A stretch of 64,000 bases of DNA. Origin: Planctobacterium marinum (GTDB lineage: Bacteria; Pseudomonadota; Gammaproteobacteria; Enterobacterales; Alteromonadaceae). Below are positions 26,501-36,300 of the stretch, one piece after another. The translations under genes and the position numbers were made by a program. The notes under the pieces are model-generated. The model did not search any database, was not told the DNA's origin, and saw nothing but the letters and a program-made list of their open reading frames with translations. Numbering within the stretch: the stretch's first letter is position 1; every line of letters starts with the position of its first letter. The stretch covers positions 4,154,001 to 4,218,000 of the forward strand of contig NZ_AP027272.1 in NCBI RefSeq assembly GCF_036322805.1. Direction: 5' to 3'.

Positions 26501-29500
26501 ATGCGCGCTAACATTTTTGCTGTCTTCCTGATTTTCCTTATCAGTGGTTGTGGTGGGGGTTCATCGGGTGCCAATGGACCCGATCCATTTAACCCCACAC
26601 CCGATCCCGTCATCGATTTGTCCATTGCTATCTTAGACAGCAACTGTGAAGCAGTCAGCGACAATACCTTCACCACAGATGAAGACATTTGTGTGCAAGC
26701 AACGCTCACCAGTGACGGAAGTGCCTACTCAGGCCAGGCTGTAGGTTTTTCGCTAGACTCTACCATTGCCAATTTGAGTACCACCAGTACCTTAACCGGT
26801 GCTGATGGTATTGCGCAGATTATTATTTCCAGCAACGGAGTGGACACTGGAGCTGCCACGGTAACAGCTACCTACGAAAGTAATACCGCCTCAGAGAGTT
26901 TTGAGTTTGTTGCAGGATCCTCTGGCGCGGTCATAGCACTTGAGGTTTCGGTATTGGATGGCAGCTGCGCTGCTGTAGACATTCCCACGTTTAGCACCTC
27001 AGAGAATATCTGTGTTAGAGCACTTTTAACCAGCGATGACAACCCGGTATCCGGGGAAATCATCCGCTTCTCGCAAGGCGCCGCGATTGGCACATTAAAC
27101 AGTACAACAGCCCTGACAAATGCTAACGGAATTGCTGAAACCACAATTAGTAATTCAACCCTGGCCACAGGTGCAACAACCGTTGTTGCGACATTCGATA
27201 CCATCAGTAGCTCAGCAAACTATGAATATGTGGCGGACGCTCAAAGTTCAATTCAGATTTCGATTACTGTACTAGAACAAGATTGTATAACTGAATCTCA
27301 AAGCTTTGGCACCAATGAAGAGATATGTGTGCGCGCGTCTCTAACCCGTGGAGAAGAGGGTGTCAGCAATGAAATTGTGAACTTTTCACTGTCATCAGAC
27401 CTGGGGACTTTAGACAGAATCACTGCCCTTACCGATGCCCAAGGTAACGCCGAGGTTTTTATCACTAACAGCGATGCCACCATTGGTGCCGCTGCAGTCA
27501 CTGCTAGCTACGATTCACTTAGCAGCTCGCAAAACTACGAATACGTTACCGTGAATACCACTGTTACGGCATCTCCTACCGTAACAGTGGCTCTGTTGCG
27601 TGATGGCGCACCGGTCAGTGCGTTTCAAGCTGGCGATTCAATTAAAGTCCAGGCGACGGTGCAAGATTCCGACGGTAACGCCGTGGTTGGCGGCATTGTC
27701 ACCTTCTCAATCCAGGGCACAGGCCCGATACTCACCCCCACTTCAGAACTCACTGGCATGGGCGGCGTCGCCGAGGTGGACATTAGCGCCACCGAAAACG
27801 ATTTGGGCGCTTATTCTTTGCAAGTAGAAACCACGGTTAACGATATACAAATCAGTGCAGCGAGCAATTTCGCTGTTCGTTCTGCCGGTGCAACGGTAGA
27901 GGGCGAAATTCGCTTTGGTCATATTGATGGAGATGGTAATTTTGTTGAAGGTATCATCGGCTCATCCATCGCTGATGAGAATGGCGATGTGACGATCAGT
28001 GCGGGTGCTACTACCGGTTTTGACGTTGCTTTGGTGGACGAAAATGATGCCCGCATTACTACGCCGACTCCGATTACCTTTACTTCCACCTGTGTGGCTA
28101 ATGGTCAGGCCACTATTGATGAAACCGTTACCACCATCAACGGTGTGGCTTCTGCTACCTTTGAAGATTTAAGCTGTGCCGGTGCCACTGGCAACTCGGA
28201 TCAAATTGTTGCCTCCGTAGTGATAAACAACGAAACCCTTACTATTACACGAGACCTGACCATAGAAGCAGAAGGGATTGGTTCAATTTCATTTGTATCA
28301 GCTACACCTGATGCCATTGTACTCTCTGGTACAGGGGGGCAAAACTCCAGCTCGGTATCAACCTTGGTGTTTCAGGTCAATGGTGATTTAGGTAACCCAC
28401 TGGCACAGCAAGAAGTGTCATTTTCATTGAATACGCAAGCTGGCGGGCTGACACTGGACCCGGAGTCCGGACTTACCAATAGTGCCGGACAGGTGAGTAC
28501 ACGAGTGACCGCGGGTACGGTACCAACGCCAGTACGGGTAACGGCAGCGGTAACCACATCAGATAATAATGTAATCCGTACTCAATCAGATTTGTTAACG
28601 GTAAATACTGGCCTGCCTGATCAGAACAGTTTTACCTTAAGTGCAGACACGCTCAACCCGGAAGCCTTCGACATCAGTGGGCAAACGGTGACCATTACAG
28701 CTCGTCTGGCTGATATCTACAATAACCCGGTGCCCAACGGTACTACCGTGAACTTCACTACGGAATACGGCAGTATCGAAGGCAGTTGTGAAACAGGTGA
28801 AGATGCCGATGGTGTTATTGACCCGACACTGGCGGCTACAGGTACCTGCTCCGTTACCTGGACCAGCCAAAATCCACGCGATGATGACGATCACAGAAGT
28901 ACTATTCTCGCTACGGCAATTGGCCATGAAACACTGTTTGATGCCAATGGTAACAATGCTTACGACGACACTGACGGCAGCGCCATAACCGATGGCACTG
29001 ATTCCGGTTTTGGCGTTAGCCCATATGGACAGACTGGCTTTGTAGATTACTCCGAAGCCTGGGTAGACTACAATGAAGATGGCAACAGAGATAACGCAGA
29101 GCCCTTTGTTGATTTTAACGGCGATGAAACCTTTAACGGGCCAGACGGATTTTTCAACGGTCCACAGTGCAACTCTGACACCGGCTGCAGTGATGCTGCC
29201 CGCTCCATCCATATTCGTAGAGCCTTAACGCTAGTCTTGTCTTCTTCTGATGCTTATTACCGTATTTACGCTTCTGCAAATTTTGTTGACGATAATATCA
29301 TCGCAACAAACGATCCGGGTGTTACCATCAGCAATACCGATGTGGTGGATGGTATCTACCAGCAACCTGACGATACCTCTGTAGATTATTACATTGCCTA
29401 TTACGACACTGACGAACAAGTTCTGGCGCGTGGAACACAACTGGGTACTATAAACTCAGATGGTGACTTATCTACGGTGATTGACGAAGTGGGCAACACC

Positions 29501-29674
29501 ACTAGAGCAGAGGTGGCTGGCGTCCCGGGTAGTGTCTTCTTGCTGATACAGGGTTATACAAACGAGGCGGGTAGCTCTGACACTTCCACTGGAGAAACCT
29601 TTTCTCGAATTATTGAAAGTCCTTCGAATACCCGAACCAATGTTAACTTTTCGATAGCCAGAGCAGCCCCTTAA
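26501..29674 (+). CDS. Large lipoprotein with tandem Ig-like (invasin-type) domains
   Basis: The 1057-residue product begins with a lipoprotein signal (MRANIFAVFLIFLISGC; lipidated Cys17) and a glycine-rich tether. Three similar repeats of about 100 residues follow (about 42-345). Each has a strand with a cysteine, a T..EDICVQA-type second cysteine, a LT.ADGIAQ turn and a final ATY..LS segment, as in group 1 bacterial Ig domains. A fourth repeat without cysteines (about 355-465) and further beta-rich domains come next. Near 800-890 are Asp- and Asn-rich loops (DANGNNAYDDTDGS, DYNEDGNRDNAEPF) that may bind calcium. It is probably an outer-membrane surface protein; adhesion is inference. It starts 4 bp after darP and has its own terminator. 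Confidence 0.8.
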   Translation: MRANIFAVFLIFLISGCGGGSSGANGPDPFNPTPDPVIDLSIAILDSNCEAVSDNTFTTDEDICVQATLTSDGSAYSGQAVGFSLDSTIANLSTTSTLTGADGIAQIIISSNGVDTGAATVTATYESNTASESFEFVAGSSGAVIALEVSVLDGSCAAVDIPTFSTSENICVRALLTSDDNPVSGEIIRFSQGAAIGTLNSTTALTNANGIAETTISNSTLATGATTVVATFDTISSSANYEYVADAQSSIQISITVLEQDCITESQSFGTNEEICVRASLTRGEEGVSNEIVNFSLSSDLGTLDRITALTDAQGNAEVFITNSDATIGAAAVTASYDSLSSSQNYEYVTVNTTVTASPTVTVALLRDGAPVSAFQAGDSIKVQATVQDSDGNAVVGGIVTFSIQGTGPILTPTSELTGMGGVAEVDISATENDLGAYSLQVETTVNDIQISAASNFAVRSAGATVEGEIRFGHIDGDGNFVEGIIGSSIADENGDVTISAGATTGFDVALVDENDARITTPTPITFTSTCVANGQATIDETVTTINGVASATFEDLSCAGATGNSDQIVASVVINNETLTITRDLTIEAEGIGSISFVSATPDAIVLSGTGGQNSSSVSTLVFQVNGDLGNPLAQQEVSFSLNTQAGGLTLDPESGLTNSAGQVSTRVTAGTVPTPVRVTAAVTTSDNNVIRTQSDLLTVNTGLPDQNSFTLSADTLNPEAFDISGQTVTITARLADIYNNPVPNGTTVNFTTEYGSIEGSCETGEDADGVIDPTLAATGTCSVTWTSQNPRDDDDHRSTILATAIGHETLFDANGNNAYDDTDGSAITDGTDSGFGVSPYGQTGFVDYSEAWVDYNEDGNRDNAEPFVDFNGDETFNGPDGFFNGPQCNSDTGCSDAARSIHIRRALTLVLSSSDAYYRIYASANFVDDNIIATNDPGVTISNTDVVDGIYQQPDDTSVDYYIAYYDTDEQVLARGTQLGTINSDGDLSTVIDEVGNTTRAEVAGVPGSVFLLIQGYTNEAGSSDTSTGETFSRIIESPSNTRTNVNFSIARAAP

Positions 29675-29691
29675 GAAGCTATTGCCCCTAC

Positions 29692-29717
29692 AAAAAAGCC
29701 CCGATAACGGGGCTTTT
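29692..29717. terminator. Terminator after the Ig-repeat lipoprotein gene
   Basis: AAAAAGCCCCG pairs with CGGGGCTTTTT around the loop ATAA. The stem is followed by T residues on the plus strand and by A residues in reverse, so it can stop transcription in both directions. The IS element begins 15 bp further on. Confidence 0.88.
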
Positions 29718-29771
29718 TATATTCTAATGGCTGTCCCGTCCTGAAATGTGTTTACACATTTAGGACTTATT

Positions 29772-30173
29772 ATGAGAAACCCAGATAAACAACGCGTTAA
29801 ACGAACTCAACGTGATTACACCTTAGGCTTTAAATTGGCCGTTGTAGCGCAAGTCGAAAAAGGCGACTTCACCTACAAACAAGCTCAAAAGCACTTTGGC
29901 ATTCAAGGCCGAAGTACAGTTCTCGTCTGGCTACGAAAGCATGGTAAGCTGGATTGGTCTGAGCCTTTGATGCATTCACTTATGTCTCAATCCAACGAAA
30001 CACCCGCCCAAAAGATTAAGCGTTTAGAACGCGCATTAGCTGATGCTGAACTCAAAATTGATGTTCTGGAAGAGGTAGTAACCCGTGTTGATAACGAGTG
30101 TGGGAGTAACTACAGAAAAAAGTACTACGACAAGCTCTCTGGGCGGGAAAAGTTGAAAAACGAAGAAAGCTAG
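29772..30173 (+). CDS. IS3-family transposase OrfA
   Basis: OrfA is the DNA-binding part of the IS3 transposase. From ATG 29772 it has 133 residues with an N-terminal helix-turn-helix (LGFKLAVVAQVEKGDFTYKQAQKHFGIQGRSTVLVWLRKHG) and a C-terminal leucine-zipper-like helix (IKRLERALADAELKIDVLEEVVTRV). An earlier ATG at 29748 lies in the terminal repeat and is not used. A slippery A6G run near the 3' end allows a fused OrfAB product. Confidence 0.92.
   Translation: MRNPDKQRVKRTQRDYTLGFKLAVVAQVEKGDFTYKQAQKHFGIQGRSTVLVWLRKHGKLDWSEPLMHSLMSQSNETPAQKIKRLERALADAELKIDVLEEVVTRVDNECGSNYRKKYYDKLSGREKLKNEES
30116..30122 (+). promoter_or_regulatory. Programmed -1 frameshift site of the IS3 element
   Basis: The heptamer A AAA AAG is in the zero frame of orfA (codons AAA 30117-30119 and AAG 30120-30122). 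orfB lies in the -1 frame and is open from this point to its stop. This is the canonical IS3 arrangement that makes the OrfAB transposase. Confidence 0.8.
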
Positions 30174-30250
30174 CTCGTTGTTGCCGCCTGTTCGGATTTA
30201 CACCTCAAGGGCTTTATCAGTGGATTAAGCGGTTTAACGATAAGCAGCAG

Positions 30251-30985
30251 GTGCTAATGCCGGTTAAGGACATGGTGCTGTATTGGCGCCAGTACATGCC
30301 GCGGATTGGGACTCGAAAGCTCTACCAACTGATGAAACCAGAGCTTGATAAACTTGGCATTAAGTTGGGGCGTGATGGACTGTTTGATTATTTACGCGCA
30401 GAAGGCATGTTGGTTAAACCCAAACGTAGTTACACAAAAACAACCGACAGCCGTCACTGGATGAAAAAGCACCCGAATCTACTGAAGGACTATCAACCTC
30501 AACAGGCTGAGGATGTGCTTGTGAGTGATATTACCTACGTGAAGTCAGATGCGGGTACGCACTATTTATCATTAACAACGGATGCATATTCCCGAAAGAT
30601 AATGGGGTATGAACTCAGCGATGAAATGAAAGCAACAGATGTGGTTAAGGCACTCAATATGAGTATCAAGCATAAGTACTATAACCATCCAATGATTCAT
30701 CACTCAGACCGAGGAGTGCAATATTGCTCTGAGGAATATCAGGCTGTCCTGAGAAATCACAACATTACTCCATCTATGACCGATGGTTATGATTGCTATC
30801 AGAATGCCTTAGCGGAAAGAATCAATGGCATACTAAAGCAGGAGTTCTTGTTGCATCAGTGCAAGAATAGGCGGGAATTAAAGCAACTCGTGGATGAATC
30901 GATATACATCTACAATGAGATGAGGCCGCACTTGAGTTTGGGAATGAAAACACCTAACCAGGTGCATTACGAAAAAGGCCGATAG
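30251..30985 (+). CDS. IS3-family transposase OrfB (DDE integrase domain)
   Basis: OrfB is the catalytic half, normally made as an OrfAB fusion by -1 frameshifting at 30116-30122. The frame is open from there; the internal GTG at 30251 is the first start-like codon. The RNase H-fold DDE triad is visible as the aspartates in DITYVKSDAG and HHSDRGVQY and the glutamate in ALAERINGILKQE. The usual final PHLSLGMKTPNQVH is present. No stop or frameshift breaks the domain, so the transposase may be active. Confidence 0.92.
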   Translation: MLMPVKDMVLYWRQYMPRIGTRKLYQLMKPELDKLGIKLGRDGLFDYLRAEGMLVKPKRSYTKTTDSRHWMKKHPNLLKDYQPQQAEDVLVSDITYVKSDAGTHYLSLTTDAYSRKIMGYELSDEMKATDVVKALNMSIKHKYYNHPMIHHSDRGVQYCSEEYQAVLRNHNITPSMTDGYDCYQNALAERINGILKQEFLLHQCKNRRELKQLVDESIYIYNEMRPHLSLGMKTPNQVHYEKGR

Positions 30986-31051
30986 ATAAAATCTACCGGC
31001 CTGCATAAAACGTCAACGTATTTTAGGACGAGACAGGCGGATAAAGTTTTC

Positions 31052-32494
31052 TTAAGCCGTACCACCCACGGTAAGCGCATCCACTTTTAAGGTGGGCTGG
31101 CCCACGCCAACAGGCACGCTTTGACCGTCTTTGCCGCAAACACCAACACCGCGATCCAGTTCCAGATCATTGCCTATCATGGAGATTTTTTGCATGACTT
31201 CCGGACCATTGCCAATCAAGGTGACACCTTTTACCGGTGAGGTCACTTTACCCTTTTCAATCAGGTAGGCTTCGGAGGTAGAAAATACAAACTTACCGGA
31301 GGTGATATCCACCTGGCCACCACCAAAATTAGGCGCCCAGATACCTCTGTCTACCGTTGAGATAATTTCTTCCGGCGTGCTATTACCCGCCAACATGTAG
31401 GTATTGGTCATTCGAGGCATAGGCAGATGGGCGTAAGATTCACGGCGACCATTGCCGGTGGGTGCAACGCCCATCAGTTCAGCATTGACCTTATCCTGCA
31501 TGTATTTTTTTAGAATCCCATCTTCGATAAGTACATTGTATTGCCCCGGCGTTCCCTCATCGTCGTAGCTTAAAGAGCCGCGTCTGTCTGGCATGGTGCC
31601 ATCATCCACCACAGTAACGCCACTGGCAGCTACCTGCTCCCCGATACGACCAGAAAAAGTAGATGCGCCCTTGCGATTGAAGTCGCCTTCCAGGCCGTGT
31701 CCTACTGCTTCGTGCAACAATACTCCAGGCCAACCAGCACCCAATACTACTGGCATCACGCCAGCGGGTGCTGCCACCGCCTCAAGGTTAATTCTGGCCA
31801 TGTGCAGGGCTTCATCAGCGATAGATTGATAGCGGGGGGCGCCATTGTATTCTTCTCTGAAATACAGGTAGCCCATGCGACCACCAGCACCAGAACTACC
31901 TCGCTCTCTGCGACCGTCTTTTTCCAATATAACTGAACAATTCAAGCGGATCAGCGGACGTAAATCTGTTGCCCATGTACCATCCGATGCCGCTACCAGT
32001 ATTTCTTCATACACTCCAGACAAACTCACCACCACTTGCGACACGTCCGGCGCTTGCTGACGGATATAATTGTCGGTGATGCGCAGCAAATCGATTTTTT
32101 CAGATTCAGTCATTTGCGCTAATGGATTACTGGAGGTATACAACGCCCCTTGTTCCACCGCGACGAACTTATTGAGGCTTTGGGTGCCACCATGGATGGA
32201 AATACTGCGCGCCGCACCAGCAGCGTTTAACAATGCTTCACGGGTTATTTCATCTGAATAGGCGAATCCGGTTTTTTCACCGGATACAGCCCTGACACCT
32301 ACGCCACGTTCGATATTGTAGCTGCCGTCTTTAATAATCCCGTCTTCCAATACCCAGCTTTCGTGTTGGCTGGCCTGGAAATACACATCAGAAAAATTGT
32401 TTTGGTGCTGTAATATCAGATTAATGGATTCTTCAACATCAGCACGGGTCAATCCTGACCCGTCAATAAGGTGCTGTTCAACTGAATTAGACAA
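31052..32494 (-). CDS. tldD: Metalloprotease TldD
   Basis: TldD is the zinc-bearing subunit of the TldD-PmbA protease. The 480-residue product has the metal-binding [11 protein letters not shown] motif (HExxxH) near residue 262, the N-terminal [40 protein letters not shown], and the C-terminal [27 protein letters not shown]. Its start overlaps the end of the nitrilase-family gene by 8 bp. It ends the long mreB-to-tldD gene group. An IS3 element lies just after its stop. Its partner pmbA is 5 kb downstream. Confidence 0.96.
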   Translation of the reverse strand: MSNSVEQHLIDGSGLTRADVEESINLILQHQNNFSDVYFQASQHESWVLEDGIIKDGSYNIERGVGVRAVSGEKTGFAYSDEITREALLNAAGAARSISIHGGTQSLNKFVAVEQGALYTSSNPLAQMTESEKIDLLRITDNYIRQQAPDVSQVVVSLSGVYEEILVAASDGTWATDLRPLIRLNCSVILEKDGRRERGSSGAGGRMGYLYFREEYNGAPRYQSIADEALHMARINLEAVAAPAGVMPVVLGAGWPGVLLHEAVGHGLEGDFNRKGASTFSGRIGEQVAASGVTVVDDGTMPDRRGSLSYDDEGTPGQYNVLIEDGILKKYMQDKVNAELMGVAPTGNGRRESYAHLPMPRMTNTYMLAGNSTPEEIISTVDRGIWAPNFGGGQVDITSGKFVFSTSEAYLIEKGKVTSPVKGVTLIGNGPEVMQKISMIGNDLELDRGVGVCGKDGQSVPVGVGQPTLKVDALTVGGTA

Positions 32495-33308
32495 GCTTGC
32501 TCCTGAATCTGTTTTGCTGCTTTACCGGCATTGTAGCGCGGATCTGCTCAAGGTACGAAAAATTAACGTCAGAATAGATAAATCCCGGTGATTCCAGGGT
32601 CTCCATGAGTAGCTCGCCCCAAGGTGAATAAATGCAACTATGTCCCCAGGTTTCTCGGCCATTAGCATGCACACCCGACTGATTAGCCGCCACCAGATAA
32701 CACTGGTTCTCAATACTTCTGGCCTGTAGTAAAGGTTGCCAATGGGCTTTCCCGGTTTTTTGAGTAAAGGCAGCCGGTAGCGCTAAGACGTCAACTTCGC
32801 CCATCGCATCGAATAAGCCAGGAAAGCGCAGATCATAACAAACCGCCACACCCAGTGTGCCGAAGGGCGTTCCTGGAACGACACAAACTTCATTGCCCGC
32901 CTGAGTATACCTGGATTCTTTATAGCTTCGAGTGTTGTCCGCCACTTCCACATCAAACATGTGGATTTTTTGATAGTGAGCAATGACCTGGCCATGGTTA
33001 TCAATCACCAGACTGGAGGCGGTAAACTTCTCAGGTTCTTCACCTCGCAATGGAATAGTGCCGCTAACTAACCAGATGTTAAATTCACGAGCCAACTCGA
33101 TCAAACGCTGCTGAATTACCCCTTCGCCAAAGGGTTCGGCCTGCTCGAGGGTAGATTTATCCGATGCACCAAACCAAGCAAAACACTCCGGCAGAACTAC
33201 AAGGCAAGGTTGTTCGAACTCCATGCCCTGCAAAGCTTTGCGAATTTGCCGGAAATTGGCGTCCACATCCGGTTCAGATGTCATTTGGATTGCTGCAATC
33301 ATTGCCAT
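32487..33308 (-). CDS. Carbon-nitrogen hydrolase of the nitrilase superfamily (Nit1/Nit2-like)
   Basis: The 273-residue product has the Glu-Lys-Cys catalytic triad of the superfamily: Glu in [12 protein letters not shown], Lys in [12 protein letters not shown] and Cys in [14 protein letters not shown]. Members next to tldD in gammaproteobacteria are related to Nit1/Nit2 amidases, which repair deaminated glutathione or hydrolyse omega-amides; this substrate is inference. It lies between yhdP and tldD, overlapping tldD by 8 bp and following yhdP by 30 bp. An ATG two codons later is also possible as start. Confidence 0.88.
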   Translation of the reverse strand: MAMIAAIQMTSEPDVDANFRQIRKALQGMEFEQPCLVVLPECFAWFGASDKSTLEQAEPFGEGVIQQRLIELAREFNIWLVSGTIPLRGEEPEKFTASSLVIDNHGQVIAHYQKIHMFDVEVADNTRSYKESRYTQAGNEVCVVPGTPFGTLGVAVCYDLRFPGLFDAMGEVDVLALPAAFTQKTGKAHWQPLLQARSIENQCYLVAANQSGVHANGRETWGHSCIYSPWGELLMETLESPGFIYSDVNFSYLEQIRATMPVKQQNRFRSKLV

Positions 33309-33338
33309 ATTGTTTTGCTCTATTAACGCTAAATCAGG

Positions 33339-36300
33339 TTAGCTACTTTCGGTTTCGCTATTACTATCGCTTTCGCCTACCGGACGTGAGTCAATTAAGT
33401 CCTGCGCCCCCGGTTGCTCCAGCTTCTCAGAGTTATCTTGAGTACCGGGGACATCAATATCCGGTTGAGTAGGTGTTGTATTGTTTTTAGCTGGCAGTTC
33501 CACAACTTTGCTGGTTTGTTCCAGTAGCGTGATTTGTGGTTCTTTGATGGAACCTGTTAGGGAATACTGGATACCTGATACGACGTTCGCTTGTGTGAAC
33601 ACCTCATCAAAGGCCAATGCCGCTACCGCTGTTGCGGGGTTCACCATCCATGCCACCAGAACTGGTAAACTAGAGGTAATATTGGGTTTTACATCCACAA
33701 GGTAATTAATTTGATTATCTTCCAAGTTAGCATAGCCTTTAATATCCACGCCTGCGGCTGCCCCATCAATATGGGTGTCGTCAGTTTTAACTATGCCGTT
33801 TTCCACCGAAAAGGTGCCTAGCATTTTGTCGTAGAAAAAGCCTTTGGCAAACACATCTCTGAAGTCCAGCGTGAGCTTACGCATTAATGACTCCAGGCTG
33901 AATATACTCAACAAACGCGCGCCTTTATCAGAAATTTCCGTGACATAACCATCACCGAGGCGGAAATCCATTTTTCCGTTCAACTCCCCCATAGAAAAGG
34001 CATAGGGACTGCTCTGCCAACTGAAGTCATAATTAATAAGCGCGTCTGAGTCGCGAATACCAGAGTCAAAGTCCAGGTTTTTCAGGAAACTACCGAAGTC
34101 ATCACTACTAAAATTGCCGGTTAAACGCGTGCTATCGCTCTGCTCTCCAAAGAACCAGTCACCAGTGGCCTGAAATTTACCGTCTCGACTGGTGACATCC
34201 AATTTGTCGATTTTCATGCCATTCGCGGAGCGACTCATCGCGGCATCGATTTGCCCCAGTTCGTAACCATTGAAACTGCACTGACGACATGAAAGCGTTA
34301 CGGGTGGAATGTAGTTGTGATCAAGGCGCTTTTGCTCTGAAGTGCTTTCTTGCCATTTGGCCAGATTGATGTAATCGGCTTTGACCTCTACTCCGTCTTG
34401 CAACCAATCTTTGTGCAGTATAACGTCAGCTCTGGCTTGCTCTGAAGCCATTTCCAGTTCCCAAAAAGTATCGCGGTTCTTCGCCAGGATTTCGGCATTA
34501 CTAAACAGTTGACCAGCCAGTTGCAACTGCTGTGCTTCCACAAATACTCGCTGCGGTGCAGCAATGAAAGCGTGCCCCCCCGAGGGTAAACCTTCCACCA
34601 GATCGCCGATAAAGGTATGCCACCGACTGTAGTCCAAAAAGGGTAAATCTGCCGAGACACTGAAACCCAACCCCATACCGACAAAGTTATCACCACCGGC
34701 GGATAAATGGGCGCGAGAAAATTGCACCGTATCGTGAGGTAATATGCCGTTGAACTTGACATCTCGTCCCAGCAACATACGCACAGTGGAGGCCTGTTGA
34801 TCACCTTCACTATCCAGATACACCAATAAGCTAGAGTCCGCCGCTTTGGCTAAAGGTTCAGGTCCTGACAATTCAATCCCCCGCAAATCCGACTGGATTT
34901 GCAAGTTGTACTGATAGCCCTGCTGAGGGAGCAATACATTCAACTTACCCTGCCAACCTGTAGTCCCTTGTACATAAGAAGCTAACTGAGGATGTGCTTG
35001 AGTGATCAACTCGGGTAAATCCCAAGAACCATTAAATACCACATCCGTAGCATAACCATCGGCTTGTTGGCTCGACGTGGCTTGCAGCGAAAGAGCTTGC
35101 CCCAACAGATTTGCGGTTAAATTTTCTGTTTGTAGATTTTCATTAGCAATCAGCAAAGTTCCGGCGACGTCTTGCAAGCTCATATCCAGCGCGGGAATAT
35201 CTATTCGATTATTGGCAAATTGCACTGTGGCATCCGCCTTAATATCATTTCCGGTAAGCGGAATATGCAATTTTAAATCAGCAGCCAGCTCGCCTCTCAC
35301 TTTCAGGAAGTCCAAAGCGTTACCTACCGAACTCTGCAAACTGCTGTTCTGGAATAGCTCGGTTAGCTGCATTCCGGTGCCCGCACCATTGGCATTGATC
35401 TCAATATATGAATGCTCATCAAGTTGCGGAATAACAGCAATGGCGTTGTGCACCTCAACTCCAGAAATCTGAGCAGATTCACCTTTAATGGTCAGGCTTT
35501 CATTCTCGAACAACAGGCTGACATTGGCATTGTCCAATGCTGGCCAGTCTGGTTCGAATTTCAGCTCAAGTTGGTCAATATCAACGGTCGCCTGAAATAC
35601 CCCTTGCTGCTCGGCAAATGGAAAGTCCTGCATTCGCCCCCGCCACAACACGGCGCCATCAGATACCAAGCCTGCTGCTAATGCCCGGTTTAACCAATTG
35701 CGGGTATCGTTGCCCATCAGTTCCGGAAAGTAAGGTTTTAATGTTCCTGTTTCCAAGTCACTCAGTGTCGCAAGCGCGGTTAGTTCTTCGGTTTGCAAAT
35801 CAAATTGCAGCGACTTTTGCAATTCGAGATCCTGATTCTTAAGGCGTAACTTGGGGATCAGCAATTTTTGCTGATCTAGATCTAACCAGGCTTGCAGATG
35901 CAATTCGTCATAAGGCACAACAAAACCCAGCAAATTATTACTGGCCAGGTAGTTATGGCTCGAACGTATGTTAATGCGGCCGATATTATCCAACCAGTAT
36001 ATTTCGCCATCAAGGGCATTGATGCCTGGTACAGACTGTTGCTCTTTTATGGAGAACTGACTGAATGCCAAATGTGCAGCAACGTGTTCCTCTGAGGCGT
36101 AAAAGTAAGCCTTGTCGACAGCTATTTGCGGGTCGAAAGCCCGCATTTGTTGTTGCAGAGACTCTCCCAGCAACACACCTGTCAACGGTAATAGCGGAGT
36201 GAGGTTGAGCTTATCCTGACTGCTCAGTGTCATTACACCGTTGGTAAACGCCGCACCTTGCCAATTACTGGTAAACACTCTGTCATTGACGATAAGGGAT

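Larger units (their letters stand above)
29732..31035 (+). mobile_element. Complete IS3-family insertion sequence (1304 bp)
   Basis: Imperfect terminal inverted repeats are TGTCCCGTCCTGAAATGTG at 29732 and TGTCTCGTCCTAAAATACG on the other strand, ending at 31035. The 3-bp direct repeat GGC flanks both ends (29729-29731 and 31036-31038), as usual for IS3 transposition. Inside are overlapping orfA and orfB with a frameshift signal. The element sits between the terminator of the lipoprotein gene and the tldD stop (17 bp away), so it interrupts no gene. The intact reading frames and clear target duplication suggest a recent insertion. Confidence 0.93.

Noticed and set aside
28637-29212. 191-codon minus-strand frame inside the Ig-repeat lipoprotein gene
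   Set aside because: It is antisense to a well-supported gene, with no ribosome site or family resemblance.
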